64,000 nt of DNA, taken from positions 62,001 through 126,000 of the forward strand of contig NZ_JARCJD010000003.1 of the NCBI RefSeq assembly GCF_028890115.1, in the 5' to 3' direction. Of the stretch, positions 1-8,836 are shown piece after piece. This stretch comes from Phaeobacter sp. QD34_24. Its GTDB lineage: Bacteria; Pseudomonadota; Alphaproteobacteria; Rhodobacterales; Rhodobacteraceae. Every line of letters begins with the position of its first letter. Position 1 is the first letter of the stretch. The notes beneath the pieces were generated by a model, which was not told where the DNA came from, ran no database searches, and was given only the letters and a program-made list of their open reading frames with translations. The position numbers and the translations under genes were made by a program.

Positions 1-529
1 GGGTCAGTCGAGCCTCAAATAGTGGCAGTTTAGGGAAATTGCGACGAGAATCCCGTTCTGCGGACCTTGGCTGACCTGCCAGAGCGGGCGTGGGGCGCAG
101 GCGGATTGACGCTGTTTCCCGTCAAGGCAAAGTGATCGTCGGTGACAGCATGAAGTGACTTGTCGCCATGTCGTTTCGATGTCGCATGCAGACAAGCTTT
201 ATCTTGATTGGCATGGAGAAATTCGAGAAAGCTTTCGTCGCGGGGCTTGTGGTGTGCGGCAACAGCGACCATTTGCTTGGTCAGCATGCGAAAGCGCACC
301 GCGCCGACCAACAGCCGACCCGGATTCGGTGGATGCGAAAACGTTTGCCTCTGGGCGTGTCTGTGCTATAGGCGGCCCATATTTGGCTGATGCTGGGGTT
401 GTCCCGGCGTTGACCAGCTCCCGCCCGGCTTCGGTTCGGCGGAGGTACAACCGCCCGAAACGGGCAAAACCAAGCCAGCCCGTGCGGGTAAGGGCAAAAC
501 CGGGCAGATTTGCCCTGAAGAAACGAGGA
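1..529. other. Non-coding stretch upstream of acpP
   Basis: No reading frame here resembles a protein I recognise and none has a convincing ribosome binding site. The last 100 bases form an acpP leader with several short GC hairpins (for example CCCGTGCGGG and GGGCAGATTTGCCC) and the word GGGCAAAACC twice. A candidate promoter lies at 345-372. The gene usually found before acpP in proteobacteria (fabG) is not present inside the window. Confidence 0.5.
345..372 (+). promoter_or_regulatory. Candidate acpP promoter
   Basis: TTGCCT and TATAGG hexamers are separated by 16 bases. Transcription would start near 379 and give a leader of about 155 bases. The -10 hexamer is the same as in the GTA promoter at 3757. 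This is pattern matching only, not evidence of activity. Confidence 0.35.
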
Positions 530-535
530 ATGGAT

Positions 536-769
536 ATGAGCGACGTCGCAGACCGCGTGAAAAAGATCGTTGTAGAGCACCTGGGTGTTGAAGAAGCCAA
601 AGTGACCGAGAACGCCTCGTTCATCGACGACCTGGGTGCCGACAGCCTGGACACGGTCGAACTGGTCATGGCTTTTGAAGAAGAGTTCGGCATCGAGATC
701 CCGGACGACGCAGCCGAGACCATCCAGACCTTCGGCGACGCGGTGAAATTCATCACCGAAGCTTCCTGA
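536..769 (+). CDS. acpP: Acyl carrier protein
   Basis: Small acidic carrier of acyl intermediates in type II fatty-acid synthesis, in the cytoplasm. The 77-residue product has the conserved [11 protein letters not shown] motif, whose serine takes the 4'-phosphopantetheine arm, followed by the acidic helix [13 protein letters not shown]. The length is that of the family. An ATG at 530 is in frame, but AGGA at 526-529 abuts it and sits six bases before the ATG at 536, so 536 is preferred. The frame stays open far upstream without homology. It is followed by a hairpin terminator and then by fabF, the enzyme that uses acyl-ACP. The reading is very secure. Confidence 0.97.
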   Translation: MSDVADRVKKIVVEHLGVEEAKVTENASFIDDLGADSLDTVELVMAFEEEFGIEIPDDAAETIQTFGDAVKFITEAS

Positions 770-801
770 TAGATTTCATTCACACAGATGTGAATGATGT
801 G

Positions 802-832
802 GCGGCGCTTTCCGGATGGAAGGCGCCGCTTT
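802..832 (+). terminator. Terminator of acpP
   Basis: Twelve-base arms (802-813 and 818-829, with one G-T wobble) around a GGAT loop, followed by TTTGCATTT. It lies 32 bases after the acpP stop, so acpP is probably a separate strong transcript from fabF. Confidence 0.7.
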
Positions 833-1165
833 GCATTTGAGTTACGCCTGAGCCGGGGCTTTGCGGCGCCGGGCGGTGGCGGAATTTCTCTTGCGCCCAT
901 ATCAAAAGGTAGAGATTTCAGACGCAAAGCTGCCCACAGTGTTCCGTTGGCAAACGGCCAGGCACAATGGGCAAGCGCTGCAGGATGCTGAAATCACCCG
1001 AAAATCACCCGTTCAAACCCCGCCTGCGCCGGATGGGAACTGTTCTGGTGCATAAATTCTCCTTCCGTTGCGGGAGGTTGCCTCGCCCGCATCGGCCCAC
1101 TTGCACCCTTTGGGTAATCCAAGGTATCTGGATGGGCGAAATGCCGAGGCAGAGGAGAGCAAGGA
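833..1165. promoter_or_regulatory. Intergenic region before fabF
   Basis: About 330 bases without a supported gene. A weak promoter candidate for fabF is TTGCAC (1101-1106) with TATCTG (1125-1130), spacing 18. Purine-rich ribosome binding sequence GAGGAG lies just before the fabF ATG. I see nothing else in it. Confidence 0.3.
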
Positions 1166-2431
1166 ATGCGTCGAGTAGTTGTCACCGGACTTGGCCTGGT
1201 TACCCCTTTGGCCAGTGGGGTCGAAGAAACATGGTCGCGTCTTCTGGACGGACAGTCCGGCGCCGGGCCGATCACCCTGTTTGATGCTGTGGAGAGCGGC
1301 GTTGCCACCACCTATGCCTGCGAAGTCCCGCGGGGCGATGGTTCGGACGGCACCTTTAACCCGGACGCCTATCTTGCGCCCAAGGAACAGCGCAAGGTGG
1401 ATGATTTCATCCTCTACGGGCTGGCTGCTGCGGATATGGCGGTCAAGGATGCGGGCTGGACTCCCGAGGATGAAGAAAGCCGCCTGCGCACCGGGGTGAT
1501 GATTGGCTCCGGCATTGGCGGGCTCAGCTCGATCGCCGATACAGCCGTGCTGATCAAGGAACGCGGTGTGCGCCGGGTCTCCCCCTTCTTTATCCCCGGG
1601 TCGCTGATCAACCTGGCCTCCGGTCAGGTGTCGATCCGTTACGGCTTCAAGGGGCCGAACCATTCGGTCGTGACTGCCTGTTCCACCGGCGCCCACGCCA
1701 TTGGCGATGCCAGCCGCATCATCCGCGCGGGCGACGCCGACGTGATGGTCGCAGGCGGCGCAGAGGCGGCGATCTGTGAAATCGGTATCGCCGGGTTCAA
1801 CGCCTGCAAGGCGCTCAGCACGAAATTCGGCAATGATCCGAAATCCGCGAGCCGCCCCTATGACGAGAACCGCGACGGGTTTGTCATGGGCGAAGGCGCC
1901 GGCGTGGTCATCCTCGAAGAATACGAACACGCCAAGGCACGCGGCGCCAAGATCTATGCCGAGGTGCTGGGTTACGGCATGTCGGGCGACGCCTATCACA
2001 TCACCGCCCCCTCCGAGGCGGGCGAGGGTGGCGAGCGCTCCATGCGCGCGGCCCTGGCCAATGCCGGGCTGAAGCCGAGCGACGTGGATTACATCAATGC
2101 CCACGGTACCTCGACCATGGCCGATACCATCGAACTGGGCGCCGTGGAGCGGATGCTGGGCGATCACGCGGGCAATGTGACCATGTCCTCCACCAAATCC
2201 TCGACCGGGCACCTGTTGGGCGCGGCGGGCGCGATCGAGGCGATCTTCTCGATCCTGGCGATCCGCGATCAGGTGGCTCCGCCCACGATCAACCTGGACA
2301 ATCCGGCGGTCGAAAGTGCGGTGGATCTGGCGCCCAATGCCAAGCGCGAGCGCAAGATCGACGTGGCCCTGTCCAACTCCTTCGGCTTTGGCGGTACCAA
2401 CGCCTCGGTGGTTTTCGGAAAGCCCAAGTAA
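1166..2431 (+). CDS. fabF: 3-oxoacyl-ACP synthase II
   Basis: Beta-ketoacyl-ACP synthase II condenses malonyl-ACP with acyl-ACP in fatty-acid elongation. The 421-residue protein has the thiolase-fold Cys-His-His triad at C172 (VVTACSTGAHAIG), H313 (NAHGTSTMAD) and H349 (KSSTGHLLGAAG), and the glycine-rich end SFGFGGTNAS. Length matches FabF. The start at 1166 begins MRRVVVTGLG, the usual family N-terminus. The TAA stop is immediately followed by the mltG ATG, so the two genes are likely cotranscribed. Confidence 0.97.
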   Translation: MRRVVVTGLGLVTPLASGVEETWSRLLDGQSGAGPITLFDAVESGVATTYACEVPRGDGSDGTFNPDAYLAPKEQRKVDDFILYGLAAADMAVKDAGWTPEDEESRLRTGVMIGSGIGGLSSIADTAVLIKERGVRRVSPFFIPGSLINLASGQVSIRYGFKGPNHSVVTACSTGAHAIGDASRIIRAGDADVMVAGGAEAAICEIGIAGFNACKALSTKFGNDPKSASRPYDENRDGFVMGEGAGVVILEEYEHAKARGAKIYAEVLGYGMSGDAYHITAPSEAGEGGERSMRAALANAGLKPSDVDYINAHGTSTMADTIELGAVERMLGDHAGNVTMSSTKSSTGHLLGAAGAIEAIFSILAIRDQVAPPTINLDNPAVESAVDLAPNAKRERKIDVALSNSFGFGGTNASVVFGKPK

Positions 2432-3586
2432 ATGTGGCGTGCACTTGCCTCCAACATGCTGACGATCCTCATCGTGGCGCTGTTCCTTCTGGGCGGCGTC
2501 ATCATGTGGGGCAAATCGCAGTACACCGCCGAAGGTCCGCTGGATCAGGCCATCTGCCTGCGGGTGGAGCGGGGCTCCAACATGACACGGGTGTCCCGCG
2601 ATCTGGACGCGCAGGGGGCCGTCACATCCGGCGCCCTGTTCCGGATCGGCGTGAAATACGATGAAAAGGCGTCGCTGTTGAAGGCAGGCAGCTATCTGGT
2701 GCGGCCCGGTGCCTCGATGGAGGAGATCGTCGATCAGATCACCCGCGGCGGCGCCAGCACCTGCGGCACCGAGATCGTCTACCGTGTTGGCGTGACGCGG
2801 GTTCTGGCCGAGGTGCGAGAGCTGGATCCCGCCAGCAACCGCTTTGTGGAACGGGCCGAGTTCAATCCGGCAGAAGAGGAAGCCCCTGCCGAATATCTTG
2901 CAAAGAAGGCAGAGCCTGATACCCGCTATCGCATTGCGCTGGCCGAAGGGGTGACCAGCTGGCAGGTGGTTGAAGCGCTGAAGGCAATGGACGTCCTGCA
3001 AGGCGAGCCGGGGCCGCGTCCGCCCGAGGGCATGCTGGCACCGGACAGCTATGAAATCGTGCCGGGCGATCAGCGCGCCGCGATCCTGGCGCAGATGCAG
3101 GAGCGCCAGATCCGGCGGATCAATGCCGCCTGGGAAGCCCGCTCTGCGGATGCGGCCGTGCAAAGCCCGGAAGACATGCTGATCCTGGCCTCGATCATCG
3201 AGAAGGAAACCGGGGTGGCCGAGGAACGCGGTCAGGTGGCAAGCGTGTTCACCAACCGTCTGAAGCGCGGCATGCGCCTTCAGACCGACCCGACCGTGAT
3301 CTATGGTGTGACCAAGGGCGAAGGCGTATTGGGGCGCGGCCTGCGTCAAAGCGAGCTGCGCCGGGTAACGCCTTGGAATACCTATGTGATCGAAGGGCTG
3401 CCGCCAACGCCGATTGCCAATCCCGGTCTTGCAAGCCTGACCGCTGCGGTGAACCCGGACCAGACGGACTATCTGTTCTTCGTGGCTGATGGCACCGGCG
3501 GTCATGCCTTTGCCGAAACCCTGGCCGAACATAACGCCAACGTCGCGAAATGGCGCCAGATCGAAGCGGAGCGCGATAACAACTAG
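2432..3586 (+). CDS. mltG: Endolytic murein transglycosylase MltG
   Basis: Inner-membrane lytic transglycosylase that cuts nascent glycan strands. The 384-residue protein has one N-terminal membrane helix (about 9-26), a LysM-like middle part and the C-terminal YceG domain. E257 in ASIIEKET aligns with the catalytic glutamate of E. coli MltG; the motifs NRL..GMRLQTDPT and NTY..EGLPPTPIANPG are also present. It starts at the first base after the fabF stop. Pairing with fabF is common in proteobacteria. A strong terminator follows at 3627. Confidence 0.95.
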   Translation: MWRALASNMLTILIVALFLLGGVIMWGKSQYTAEGPLDQAICLRVERGSNMTRVSRDLDAQGAVTSGALFRIGVKYDEKASLLKAGSYLVRPGASMEEIVDQITRGGASTCGTEIVYRVGVTRVLAEVRELDPASNRFVERAEFNPAEEEAPAEYLAKKAEPDTRYRIALAEGVTSWQVVEALKAMDVLQGEPGPRPPEGMLAPDSYEIVPGDQRAAILAQMQERQIRRINAAWEARSADAAVQSPEDMLILASIIEKETGVAEERGQVASVFTNRLKRGMRLQTDPTVIYGVTKGEGVLGRGLRQSELRRVTPWNTYVIEGLPPTPIANPGLASLTAAVNPDQTDYLFFVADGTGGHAFAETLAEHNANVAKWRQIEAERDNN

Positions 3587-3626
3587 GGGCCGAAACGGCC
3601 ACAACCGGCTCTGCACCGAGAAATTT

Positions 3627-3652
3627 AGGGCGCCCTGGCGCCCTTTTTCTTT
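3627..3652 (+). terminator. Terminator of fabF-mltG
   Basis: Eight-base arms AGGGCGCC and GGCGCCCT with a CT loop, followed by TTTTTCTTTT. A classic intrinsic terminator separating mltG from the GTA cluster. Confidence 0.85.
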
Positions 3653-3733
3653 TGCGGCAGGGAAATGGCCGGGGAAAGGACACCAAACCCTAACAAACCC
3701 TTCGGACAGCGGCCTCCAGGGGCCTATAACTCC

Positions 3734-3762
3734 TTGACTAAACTGCCCAAAGACCGTATAGG
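3734..3762 (+). promoter_or_regulatory. Candidate promoter of the GTA cluster
   Basis: TTGACT and TATAGG with exactly 17 bases between, the best sigma70-like promoter noticed in this window. It is 106 bases before the proposed g1 start, after the mltG terminator and the imperfect palindrome GGCCTCCAGGGGCC at 3711-3724. In Rhodobacter capsulatus the GTA cluster is activated through GafA and the CtrA network; whether that holds here cannot be seen. Confidence 0.6.
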
Positions 3763-3867
3763 TTGTGTTGCAGTTGGAAGGAACACTTGGCGGTCCCGCA
3801 TGTGATGTCGGTGGCCGCCTTTTCTTTCTCTCATCCGGAGCGCGATCCGTATGAGGCTCGACATTCC

Positions 3868-4215
3868 ATGACACATCACAGCGCCGATGATCGGGCGCGG
3901 CATTCCCTTGATCTGTTGCGCTCCCTGCAGGAGTCGATGCTGCGCCTGCGTAATCATGCGGAATATCTGCGACACGAGCTGGAGGAAAACGGCCCCGAAG
4001 TGCTTGAGGGCCGCGACAAACAGCAGGTCGCCAAGCTCGACAGCCTGATCAGGGATTGCCAGAAAGTGGAGAAGACGCTTGCCGAGCAAACACAAAGCGC
4101 CACCGCGGACGACACCGGACTTGACCTTGAACGGGCGCGGGCTGAAATCACCCGCCGCCTGGATCGCCTGCGCGCCGCCGGACACACGACGGAGCCTGCT
4201 GGACAACCTGAGTGA
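3868..4215 (+). CDS. GTA g1, small terminase-like protein
   Basis: First gene of the cluster, 115 residues from the ATG at 3868. It is charged and predicted mostly helical (long Leu/Glu/Arg heptads such as LLRSLQESMLRLRNHAEYL), as expected for the GTA TerS, which helps the large terminase engage DNA without sequence specificity. The frame is open upstream to 3763 with another ATG at 3805, but the residues before MTHHSADD look unconserved. Its 3' end overlaps the large terminase frame by 137 bases. Assignment rests on position, size and composition rather than on a motif. Confidence 0.75.
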   Translation: MTHHSADDRARHSLDLLRSLQESMLRLRNHAEYLRHELEENGPEVLEGRDKQQVAKLDSLIRDCQKVEKTLAEQTQSATADDTGLDLERARAEITRRLDRLRAAGHTTEPAGQPE

Positions 4216-5485
4216 CGACAGCCTGCGGGCGCTCCCCTATCTGTTCGAGTTCTGGGCGCTTGCGCATCAATTGCCGCCCGAAGGGGACTGGCGCGCCTGG
4301 GTGATCCTTGGCGGGCGCGGGGCGGGCAAGACCCGCGCCGGGGCGGAATGGCTGCGCTCCCAGGCGGAAGGCGCCACCCCGATGGCTTCCGGGCGCGCTG
4401 AACGGCTGGCCCTGATCGGAGAGACCTATGACCAGGTGCGGGATGTGATGATCCAGGGCGATAGCGGCATCCTTGCCTGCGCGCCGCCCGATCGCCGCCC
4501 TGCGTGGAAGGCCAGCGAGCGTAAGTTGTTTTGGGCCAATGGCGCGATGGCGCAGGCCTTTTCCGCCAGCGACCCCGAAGCCCTGCGGGGCCCACAATTC
4601 GATGCTGCCTGGGCGGACGAGCTGGCCAAGTGGAAAAAGGGAGTGGCCTGCTGGGACATGTTGCAGTTTGCCCTGCGCCTGGGGCCGCATCCGCAGGTCT
4701 GCGTGACCACGACACCAAGAAACACACCGCTCCTGCGTCGGATCCTGGCACTGCCCTCCACCGTGCAGACACATGCCGCGACCGAGGCCAACCGGGCCAA
4801 CTTGGCGCCCTCCTTCATCGCAGAGATGCGGGCGCGCTATGCCGGATCGCGCCTGGGGCGGCAGGAGCTGGACGGTCTGCTGCTGGAGGATGTGGAAGGT
4901 GCCCTGTGGACCGTCAATCAGCTGGACCGGCTGCGCGTCGATTCCGCGCCGCAGATGTCCCGGGTGGTGGTCGCCGTGGATCCGGCGGTCAGCGCCGGAA
5001 AATCCTCGGACGCTTGCGGCATAATCGTGGTCGGCGCCCAGACAGAGGGGCCACCCCAAACCTGGCGGGCCTGCGTTCTGGCAGATCGCACGGTGCAGGG
5101 CGCGCAGCCTCTGGCCTGGGCGCGGGCCGCGATCAAGGCGCGGGATGACTTTGCCGCGGACCGGCTGGTGGCAGAGGTCAATCAGGGCGGCGCCCTGGTG
5201 GAAAACCTGTTGCGCCAGGTGGATCCCATGGTGCCATTTCGCGCTCTTCACGCCGCACGGGGCAAGGGCGCCCGCGCCGAACCGGTGGCAGCACTTTATG
5301 AGCAGGGGCGGGTGTCGCACATGGCTGGCTTGTCGCGGCTAGAGGATCAGATGTGCCAGATGACCGCCCAGGGGTATCGGGGGCAGGGGTCGCCGGACCG
5401 GTTGGATGCGCTGGTCTGGGCCTTGCATGAGCTGATGATCCGCCCCGCCGCCGGTGTGCGGATGCCCCGGGCGCGGATGCTCTGA
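4079..5485 (+). CDS. GTA g2, large terminase (TerL)
   Basis: Packaging ATPase and headful nuclease. The 468-residue product has Walker A GGRGAGKT (78-85), Walker B FDAAWADE (174-181) and an RNase H-like nuclease domain with aspartates D301 (VAVDPAVS), D311 and D440/D443 (SPDRLDAL). There is no ATG or GTG near the start: the choice is TTG at 4079, which has GGAG seven bases upstream, or TTG at 4121 or 4127. Homology I would expect begins near residue 44 (LSDDSLRALP), so the true start is uncertain. It overlaps g1 in another frame by up to 137 bases. Confidence 0.9.
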   Translation: MPSKHKAPPRTTPDLTLNGRGLKSPAAWIACAPPDTRRSLLDNLSDDSLRALPYLFEFWALAHQLPPEGDWRAWVILGGRGAGKTRAGAEWLRSQAEGATPMASGRAERLALIGETYDQVRDVMIQGDSGILACAPPDRRPAWKASERKLFWANGAMAQAFSASDPEALRGPQFDAAWADELAKWKKGVACWDMLQFALRLGPHPQVCVTTTPRNTPLLRRILALPSTVQTHAATEANRANLAPSFIAEMRARYAGSRLGRQELDGLLLEDVEGALWTVNQLDRLRVDSAPQMSRVVVAVDPAVSAGKSSDACGIIVVGAQTEGPPQTWRACVLADRTVQGAQPLAWARAAIKARDDFAADRLVAEVNQGGALVENLLRQVDPMVPFRALHAARGKGARAEPVAALYEQGRVSHMAGLSRLEDQMCQMTAQGYRGQGSPDRLDALVWALHELMIRPAAGVRMPRARML

Positions 5486-5602
5486 TCACAGGGGGGTGTT
5501 GCAGCAGCTGCGGGCGGGCGGCTGTCGGGATCTTCACCGGCAGCTGGCACAACAGGTCTCAGCAAAGGGCCGCAATGGCCGATCAGGAGTGAGGAGTGCA
5601 GC

Positions 5603-6808
5603 ATGGTCTTTGACCGCCTGCGGCGCAAGATTGAGCCAGCGACAACGCCGACACAGCCCCCGCAAGAACGCAAGGCAAGCGCGGCGGCGCGGGTGGTGAA
5701 CTGGCATGGCCTGGCCGGTGCGACCTGGAGCCCGCGCGATACGGTCTCCCTGACCCGCAGCGGTTTTGCCGGAAACCCGGTTGGCTTTCGCGCGGTCAAG
5801 CTGATTGCAGAGGCGGCAGCGGCGCTGCCCCTGGTCCTGCAGGACGCCGACCAGCGCTACGACAGCCATCCGCTGTTGTCGCTGCTGGCGCGGCCGAACC
5901 CGGCGCAGTCGCGCTCGGATCTGATGGAGGCACTGGTCGGGCATATCCTGCTCTCTGGCAATGCCTATGTGGAGGCAGTCGCTGCAGAGGAAGGCCTGCC
6001 AACCGAACTGCATGTGCTGCGCCCGGATCGGATGAGCGTGGTGCCGGGGGGCGATGGCTGGCCGGTGGCCTACGACTATTCGGTGTCGGGGCGCAAGCAT
6101 CGCTTCAACCTCGGCGGGCCACGGCGTACGATCTGCCATATCCGCAGCTTTCACCCGCAGGACGATCACTACGGGCTTGCCCCCTTGCAGGCGGCTGCTA
6201 CGGCGGTGGATGTGCATAATGCAGCCTCGCGCTGGTCCAAGGCGCTCTTGGACAATGCGGCGCGACCGTCTGGAGCCTTGGTCTGGTCCGGCAGCGATGG
6301 GCAGGGCATGATGTCAGAGGATCAGTTTCGCCGCCTAAGTGACGAAATCGAAAACAATTTTCAGGGTGCGCGGAACGCCGGTCGTCCGATGGTTCTGGAA
6401 GGCGGGCTGGATTGGAAACCGATGGGGTTCTCCCCATCCGACATGGAGTTCCAGAAGACCAAGGAAGCCGCCGCGCGGGAAATCGCCCTGGCCTTTGGGG
6501 TGCCGCCGATGCTGCTGGGTCTGCCCGGCGATGCAGCCTATGCCAACTATCAGGAAGCCAACCGCGCCTTTTACCGGCTCACCGTGTTGCCGCTGGCCTG
6601 CCGGGTGGCGGCGGTACTGTCCGATTGGCTGTCGGGCTTCACCGGCGAAGCGCTGGAGCTGCGCGCCGACATGGATCAGGTCACGGCGCTCTCGGCTGAG
6701 CGGGAGGCGCAATGGCGGCGGGTGTCGCAGGCGGATTTCCTGAGCCAGGATGAAAAGCGCCGCCTTCTTGGGCTGCCGCCCCTGCAGGTGAGCGGTGACG
6801 ATGACTGA
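5603..6808 (+). CDS. GTA g3, portal protein
   Basis: HK97-type phage portal protein, 401 residues, forming the ring at the head vertex through which DNA passes. Supporting features are the family pattern of an N-terminal core with AVKLIAEAAAALPL, the central LLARPNPAQSRSDLMEALVGHILLSGNAYVE, and the clip and C-terminal region with LGLPGDAAYANYQEANRAFYR. The ATG at 5603 follows GAGGAG. The gap of 117 bases to g2 holds no gene. The end overlaps g3.5 by eight bases. Confidence 0.93.
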   Translation: MVFDRLRRKIEPATTPTQPPQERKASAAARVVNWHGLAGATWSPRDTVSLTRSGFAGNPVGFRAVKLIAEAAAALPLVLQDADQRYDSHPLLSLLARPNPAQSRSDLMEALVGHILLSGNAYVEAVAAEEGLPTELHVLRPDRMSVVPGGDGWPVAYDYSVSGRKHRFNLGGPRRTICHIRSFHPQDDHYGLAPLQAAATAVDVHNAASRWSKALLDNAARPSGALVWSGSDGQGMMSEDQFRRLSDEIENNFQGARNAGRPMVLEGGLDWKPMGFSPSDMEFQKTKEAAAREIALAFGVPPMLLGLPGDAAYANYQEANRAFYRLTVLPLACRVAAVLSDWLSGFTGEALELRADMDQVTALSAEREAQWRRVSQADFLSQDEKRRLLGLPPLQVSGDDD

Positions 6809-7019
6809 GATGCCCATTCCCCCATTCGATTGTTCCCCCGGCTTGCGGCTCTCGGCGCATGAGCGTGTGACGGAAATCCAGAACCAGGCAATCAACCGGC
6901 GGCTGGACCGGATCGAGCAGCTGATCGAGCGGCTGGAGAAACGGCTGTGGCTGACGGTCTACGGCGTCGCGGCTGTGATCCTGGCGCAGGCGTTCCAGTC
7001 CTTCCTGGTGACTCAATAA
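6801..7019 (+). CDS. GTA g3.5, small membrane-anchored protein
   Basis: A 72-residue protein corresponding in position and size to RcGTA orfg3.5. It has an amphipathic helix with NRRLDRIEQLIERLEKRL, followed by one predicted membrane helix (LTVYGVAAVILAQAFQSFLV) at the C-terminus. The ATG at 6801 overlaps the portal stop; a GTG at 6795 is also in frame. Its function in particle formation is unknown. Confidence 0.8.
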   Translation: MTEMPIPPFDCSPGLRLSAHERVTEIQNQAINRRLDRIEQLIERLEKRLWLTVYGVAAVILAQAFQSFLVTQ

Positions 7020-7047
7020 TCGCAACATAACAGGTGGATAGCGAGAG

Positions 7048-7614
7048 ATGCTCATGCAGCCTCAGATGCAATTGGAACAGAAGTTCGCCCGCTGCGAGAC
7101 GGGTTTGAAACTTGACAAGGACAACATCATCCAGGGCTATGCCAGCCTGTTTGGCGAGGTTGACCAGGGCGGCGATGTGGTGATGCCCGGCGCCTATCTG
7201 GCCTCCTTGCGGGCACTGGCGGCGCGGGATTGCAAGGTCAAGATGCTGTGGCAGCATGATCCGAGCCAGCCCATCGGGGTCTGGGACGATGTGCGCGAGG
7301 ACGCACGCGGGCTTTGGGTCAAGGGGCGGATCCTGACCGAAACGCGGCGCGGCGCCGAGGCGGTATCCCTGATTGCAGCCGGAGCTCTGGATGGGCTGTC
7401 GATCGGCTACCGGACGGTGAAAGCGGCCCATAACAAGGGTGGCGGGCGCAGGCTGACCGAATTGGATCTCTGGGAGGTCTCGTTGGTGACCTTCCCGATG
7501 CTGGCCACCGCGCGGGTGGCGGCGAAATCGAAGCCCGACACGGAAACGGCCCTGCGCGCCCTTGCCAGGGAATTGCGCGCTGCGACCTCGGGTCAGGGAG
7601 CGCAGGCTGGATGA
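7048..7614 (+). CDS. GTA g4, prohead protease
   Basis: HK97-family (U35/S78-like) prohead maturation protease of 188 residues that trims the capsid protein during assembly. The catalytic histidine sits in MLWQHDPSQPIG and the serine in GALDGLSIGY; the DLWEVSLVTFPM strand is typical of the family. It starts with ATG at 7048 (a second ATG lies two codons on) after GCGAGAG. The capsid gene follows 25 bases downstream, the usual order. Confidence 0.93.
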   Translation: MLMQPQMQLEQKFARCETGLKLDKDNIIQGYASLFGEVDQGGDVVMPGAYLASLRALAARDCKVKMLWQHDPSQPIGVWDDVREDARGLWVKGRILTETRRGAEAVSLIAAGALDGLSIGYRTVKAAHNKGGGRRLTELDLWEVSLVTFPMLATARVAAKSKPDTETALRALARELRAATSGQGAQAG

Positions 7615-7639
7615 AGTGGAACAGGAACAGGACAGGTAG

Positions 7640-8821
7640 ATGAGCAAACAGGAAATCCCGGCCGTGGCCGGAGATGCGGTGCCACTGGTGCAGGAAGTCC
7701 GTCAGGCCGTTTCCGGCTTTATCAGGGACTTCAGGGGGTTCCAGGGTGAAGTGCAGGCGAAACTGAAACAGACGGAAGAGCGAATGACAATGCTGGATCA
7801 CAAAAACCATGTGGTGGCGCGCCCCCATCTTGCCGCCGGCGACGATATCGGTGCCCCACACCAAAAGGCCTTTGGCACCTATCTGCGCTCTGGCGACGAA
7901 GGGGCATTGCGCGGCCTTGACCTGGATGCCAAATCCATGTCGACGGCGGTCAATAGCGATGGCGGCTATCTGGTGGATCCGCAAACCGCCGAGACGGTGA
8001 AATCGGTGCTTCAATCGACCGCCTCGATCCGTGCCGTTGCCTCGGTCGTGAATGTGGAGGCGACGTCATACGACGTGCTGATCGATCACACTGATGTGGG
8101 GGCTGGCTGGGCAACAGAAACCGACCCCACGGCGGAAACCGGGACCCCGTCGATCGACCGGATCACCATTCCCTTGCATGAACTGAGCGCGCTTCCCAAG
8201 GCCTCGCAGCGGCTGTTGGATGACAGTGCCTTTGATATCGAGGGCTGGCTGGCGGGGCGGATTGCCGACAAGTTCGCCCGTGCCGAGGCGGCGACCTTCC
8301 TGACCGGTGACGGGGTGGACAAACCCACCGGCATCCTGACCCATCCGACCGTGGACAATGATGTCTGGGCCTGGGGCAGCCTTGGCTATGTTCCGACCGG
8401 CGTTGATGGGGATATCGGCAATGGCGATGCGATCATCGATCTGGTCTATGCGCTGGGTGCGCAGTATCGCGCTGGCGCCTCTTTCGTGATGAATTCCAAG
8501 ACCGCCGGGGTGATCCGGAAGTTGAAGGATGCCGATGGCCGATTCCTGTGGTCCGATGGGCTGGCCGCGGGGGAACCTGCGCGGCTGATGGGCTATCCGG
8601 TGCTGGTGGCCGAGGACATGCCGGATGTCGCCTCCGACAGCTATTCCGTGGCCTTTGGCGACTTTGCTGCAGGCTACACCATTGCCGAACGTCCGGATCT
8701 GCGGGTGCTGCGGGATCCCTTCAGTGTCAAACCCCATGTGCTGTTCTATGCCACCAAACGCATTGGCGGCGATGTCAGCGATTTCGCCGCCATCAAGCTG
8801 CTGAAATTCGGCCTGAGCTAA
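7640..8821 (+). CDS. GTA g5, major capsid protein
   Basis: HK97-fold major capsid protein, 393 residues. The N-terminal third (about 1-80) contains a helical scaffolding-like delta domain that the protease should remove; the mature part has the AETVKSVLQSTASIRAVASVV and DVLIDHTDVGAGWATE strands and the C-terminal KPHVLFYATKRIGGDV. The ribosome binding sequence AGGACAGG precedes the ATG. A strong hairpin lies 16 bases after the stop. Confidence 0.94.
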   Translation: MSKQEIPAVAGDAVPLVQEVRQAVSGFIRDFRGFQGEVQAKLKQTEERMTMLDHKNHVVARPHLAAGDDIGAPHQKAFGTYLRSGDEGALRGLDLDAKSMSTAVNSDGGYLVDPQTAETVKSVLQSTASIRAVASVVNVEATSYDVLIDHTDVGAGWATETDPTAETGTPSIDRITIPLHELSALPKASQRLLDDSAFDIEGWLAGRIADKFARAEAATFLTGDGVDKPTGILTHPTVDNDVWAWGSLGYVPTGVDGDIGNGDAIIDLVYALGAQYRAGASFVMNSKTAGVIRKLKDADGRFLWSDGLAAGEPARLMGYPVLVAEDMPDVASDSYSVAFGDFAAGYTIAERPDLRVLRDPFSVKPHVLFYATKRIGGDVSDFAAIKLLKFGLS

Positions 8822-8836
8822 CCGCTTTGGACCGAT

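Noticed and set aside
30-311. 93-codon minus-strand frame upstream of acpP
   Set aside because: No homology recognised, no ribosome binding site and unremarkable composition.
1013-3874. Long minus-strand open frame of 953 codons opposite fabF and mltG
   Set aside because: Shadow of fabF and mltG codon bias in a GC-rich genome; the translation is rich in His/Arg/Gly and has no recognisable domain.
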